This document shows, in pieces, positions 62,432 through 64,000 of a stretch of DNA of 64,000 nucleotides. How positions within the stretch are numbered: position 1 is the stretch's first letter; the number at the start of each line of letters is the position of its first letter. The notes below the pieces were generated by a model, which saw only the letters and a program-made list of their open reading frames with translations, was not told where the DNA came from and ran no database searches. Source of the DNA: Schlesneria sphaerica (GTDB lineage: Bacteria > Planctomycetota > Planctomycetia > Planctomycetales > Planctomycetaceae); contig NZ_CP172346.1 in NCBI RefSeq assembly GCF_044336245.1, forward strand, positions 1,674,001-1,738,000. The letters run 5' to 3'. Position numbers and translations under genes: made by a program.

Positions 62432-63919
62432 TCAGGCAAGAATTTCTTTGACAACCCGTGCCTGGTCGACCCCTGTCAGCTTCTCTTTGAGACCATTACG
62501 TTCGTAGTAAAGGTCACTGTAGTGCAGGCCCAGAAGATGCAGGATTGTCGCATGCCAGTCCGAAACGCTGACACGATCTTCAACGGCCATCAGACCGATT
62601 TCGTCGGTGGAGCCATGAACGGTTCCGGCTTTGATTCCGGCCCCCGCCATCCAGCTGGTGAACGCGTTCTTGTTGTGATCGCGCCCCGATGTCACTGACT
62701 CGTCTCCTCCGCGTAGCTGTGCGATCGGCAATCGCCCAAATTCGCCTCCCCACAAGACAAGGACGCTGTCAAACAGCCCTCGCGCTTTCAGATCATTCAG
62801 GAGTGCTGCGACAGGTTTATCAGTACGGTCACAGGCCTTCTGAAGTTCGGTTTGCAGATGATCGTGTGTGTCCCAGATCTGTGAGTCGATATAGAGCTGG
62901 ACAAATCGAACGCCACGTTCCACCAGTCGGCGTGCAATCAGACATCGCCGACCATAAGAATCAGTGATCTTGTCTCCGATGCCGTATGCCTCAAGCGTTT
63001 GCTGGGTCTCCTGAGAAAGATCCAGAGCTTCCGGAGCCATCAACTGCATCCGGGCCGCGAGCTCGTAACTGGCGATTCGAGCGTCAAGTTGTGCTTGTCC
63101 AGGGCGTCGACTGCGGTGCAGGCGATCGAGTCGTCCGATGAGGCTTCTCTCTGCATTCGTGACTTCGTCGGGCTCATCAAATTCCCTGTCGAGATTCAGA
63201 ACGGGTGTTCCCGTCGCTTTAAAGCGAGTTCCCTGATAAATCGGGGGCAGATAACCCGATGCCCAGCTCTGCGTGCCGTTGACCGGAAGTCCCAGGGGAT
63301 CATCGAGCACGACATAGGCAGGCAAGTTAGCGGACTCGGAACCGAGTCCATAGGTGACCCACGAACCAAGCGACGGCTGCCCGGGAATCGTCCTGCCACT
63401 GTGAATGTGATACAGAGCCGGTTCGTGAGTGAGATTGACTGTGTGCATGGAGCGGATCATGGCGACATCGTCCACGCACTTCGCAAAGTGCGGCATCGCA
63501 TTCGATACCCACATTCCACTTTGGCCATGCTGAGCAAACTTGAACGGGGTCCGCATCAGCGCACCACCCGAGCCGGGCGATTCGACCTCACCGGCAATCT
63601 TCTCGAAGTAGGATTGGCCATGTCGGCGATCCAGCTCTGGCTTGGGATCGAACAGGTCCATCTGACTGGGACCACCATTCATGAAGAGATGAATGACGGC
63701 TTTGGCCTTAGGCTCAAAATTCGGCCGCCGCGGCGCAAGGTCAAACGTTTGCCTGGAACCCTGGGACGTTGTGGAATCCGCCTCGATTTCACCGTAGGCA
63801 TCGCGACACAACATCGACGCCAGGGCAGCGCCATAGATGCCCGAACCGACGTTCTCAAAGAATCGTCGGCGACCCATCAGTTGATGAAGGATGGATTGAC
63901 ATTGTCTGGAATCAAACAT
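62432..63919 (-). CDS. DUF1501 family protein
   Basis: The 495-aa protein has a Tat-like start (MGRRRFFENVGSGIYGAALA) and the DUF1501 motifs: VIHLFMNGGPSQMDLFDPKP, HNKNAFTSWMAGAGIKAGTV and WGGEFGRLPIAQLRG. It shares this architecture with the DUF1501 protein at 8575-10038 but is not close to it in detail. It is 9 bp downstream of the DUF1553 gene whose 3' end is seen at the window edge, and the two are probably translated together. The substrate is unknown. Confidence 0.88.
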   Translation of the reverse strand: MFDSRQCQSILHQLMGRRRFFENVGSGIYGAALASMLCRDAYGEIEADSTTSQGSRQTFDLAPRRPNFEPKAKAVIHLFMNGGPSQMDLFDPKPELDRRHGQSYFEKIAGEVESPGSGGALMRTPFKFAQHGQSGMWVSNAMPHFAKCVDDVAMIRSMHTVNLTHEPALYHIHSGRTIPGQPSLGSWVTYGLGSESANLPAYVVLDDPLGLPVNGTQSWASGYLPPIYQGTRFKATGTPVLNLDREFDEPDEVTNAERSLIGRLDRLHRSRRPGQAQLDARIASYELAARMQLMAPEALDLSQETQQTLEAYGIGDKITDSYGRRCLIARRLVERGVRFVQLYIDSQIWDTHDHLQTELQKACDRTDKPVAALLNDLKARGLFDSVLVLWGGEFGRLPIAQLRGGDESVTSGRDHNKNAFTSWMAGAGIKAGTVHGSTDEIGLMAVEDRVSVSDWHATILHLLGLHYSDLYYERNGLKEKLTGVDQARVVKEILA

Positions 63920-63928
63920 GGGAATTCC

Positions 63929-64000
63929 TCAGTCGACATACATGAATTCTGCGGAATTCATCAGTGCATGACACAGATTCGTCAGGGTCTGTACGCTCAG
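63929..64000 (-). CDS. 3' end of a DUF1549/DUF1553 family protein (partial)
   Basis: The minus strand at the window edge reads LSVQTLTNLCHALMNSAEFM followed by YVD and a TGA at 63929-63931. LCHAL-N(S)-EF-YVD is the usual C-terminus of DUF1553 proteins, the standard operon partner of DUF1501. The rest of the gene is outside the window. Confidence 0.75.
   Translation of the reverse strand: MSVQTLTNLCHALMNSAEFMYVD

Noticed and set aside
1..64000. tRNA, rRNA or prophage attachment sites
   Set aside because: I saw no tRNA-like cloverleaf or rRNA sequence. A search with a tRNA/ncRNA model over the window would be needed to exclude small RNAs.

Overview
The window looks like chromosomal DNA from a planctomycete of the Planctomycetales/Gemmatales type. 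The markers are two Tat-type DUF1501 proteins (one paired with the tail of a DUF1553 protein), an ECF sigma factor next to a WD40-repeat Ser/Thr kinase, a PEP-CTERM protein, the squalene synthases HpnC/HpnD, a long PQQ-propeller protein, and ribosomal proteins with family-atypical tails. Base composition is moderately GC-rich. Many starts lack a strong Shine-Dalgarno sequence, and TTG/GTG starts are common. No identification below the phylum level is claimed.

Layout. 0-4 kb: a ComEA-like helix-hairpin-helix protein, a FliN-type protein, and hpnD/hpnC for squalene. 4.4-16 kb: an outer-membrane BamA with a long linker, a small membrane protein, a DUF1501 protein, a giant PQQ/propeller protein and a six-helix membrane protein. 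16.5-21.4 kb: an MFS transporter, a diheme cytochrome, and rplM-rpsI with a clear terminator. 21.6-26.5 kb: a histidine kinase and sigma54 response regulator with overlapping genes, then a DegP/HtrA protease. 26.7-34.7 kb: a VOC protein, gyrA, an OleC-like AMP ligase, an M20 amidohydrolase and a membrane glutaredoxin. 35.1-39.2 kb: an ECF sigma factor and a Ser/Thr kinase.

39.2-52 kb is an accessory, rearranged region. It holds gene remnants, a PEP-CTERM gene and a complete IS4-family element (41115..42697). The IS has 18-bp inverted ends and a 7-bp target duplication, and it sits inside a short repeat (GGGACACAGCAT...TTGACA) that recurs through the island. A RAYT/Y1 transposase gene is flanked by ~170-bp imperfect inverted repeats, and a 38-codon remnant of a second RAYT lies nearby. 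There are small orphan genes (DUF1643, NUDIX, DUF5990, an ADP-ribosyltransferase-like protein, an ASCH/phage-like protein), an ISAs1-type transposase fragment, a duplicated gene fragment with a nonsense mutation, and a 28-unit 13-bp tandem array. The array lies just upstream of a 1.6 kaa SF1 (DUF4011/UPF1-like) helicase with a degenerate-looking nuclease tail.

57-64 kb returns to core functions: a TPR/secretin protein with Gln/Gly-rich tracts, followed by a terminator and the DUF1501/DUF1553 pair. The most interesting area is 41-52 kb: the repeat family, its transposase, the IS that landed in it, the minisatellite and the genes caught between. I do not see a complete, clearly new multi-gene system. 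The best candidates are the helicase plus 13-bp array and the ADP-ribosyltransferase-like gene with its overlapping partner.
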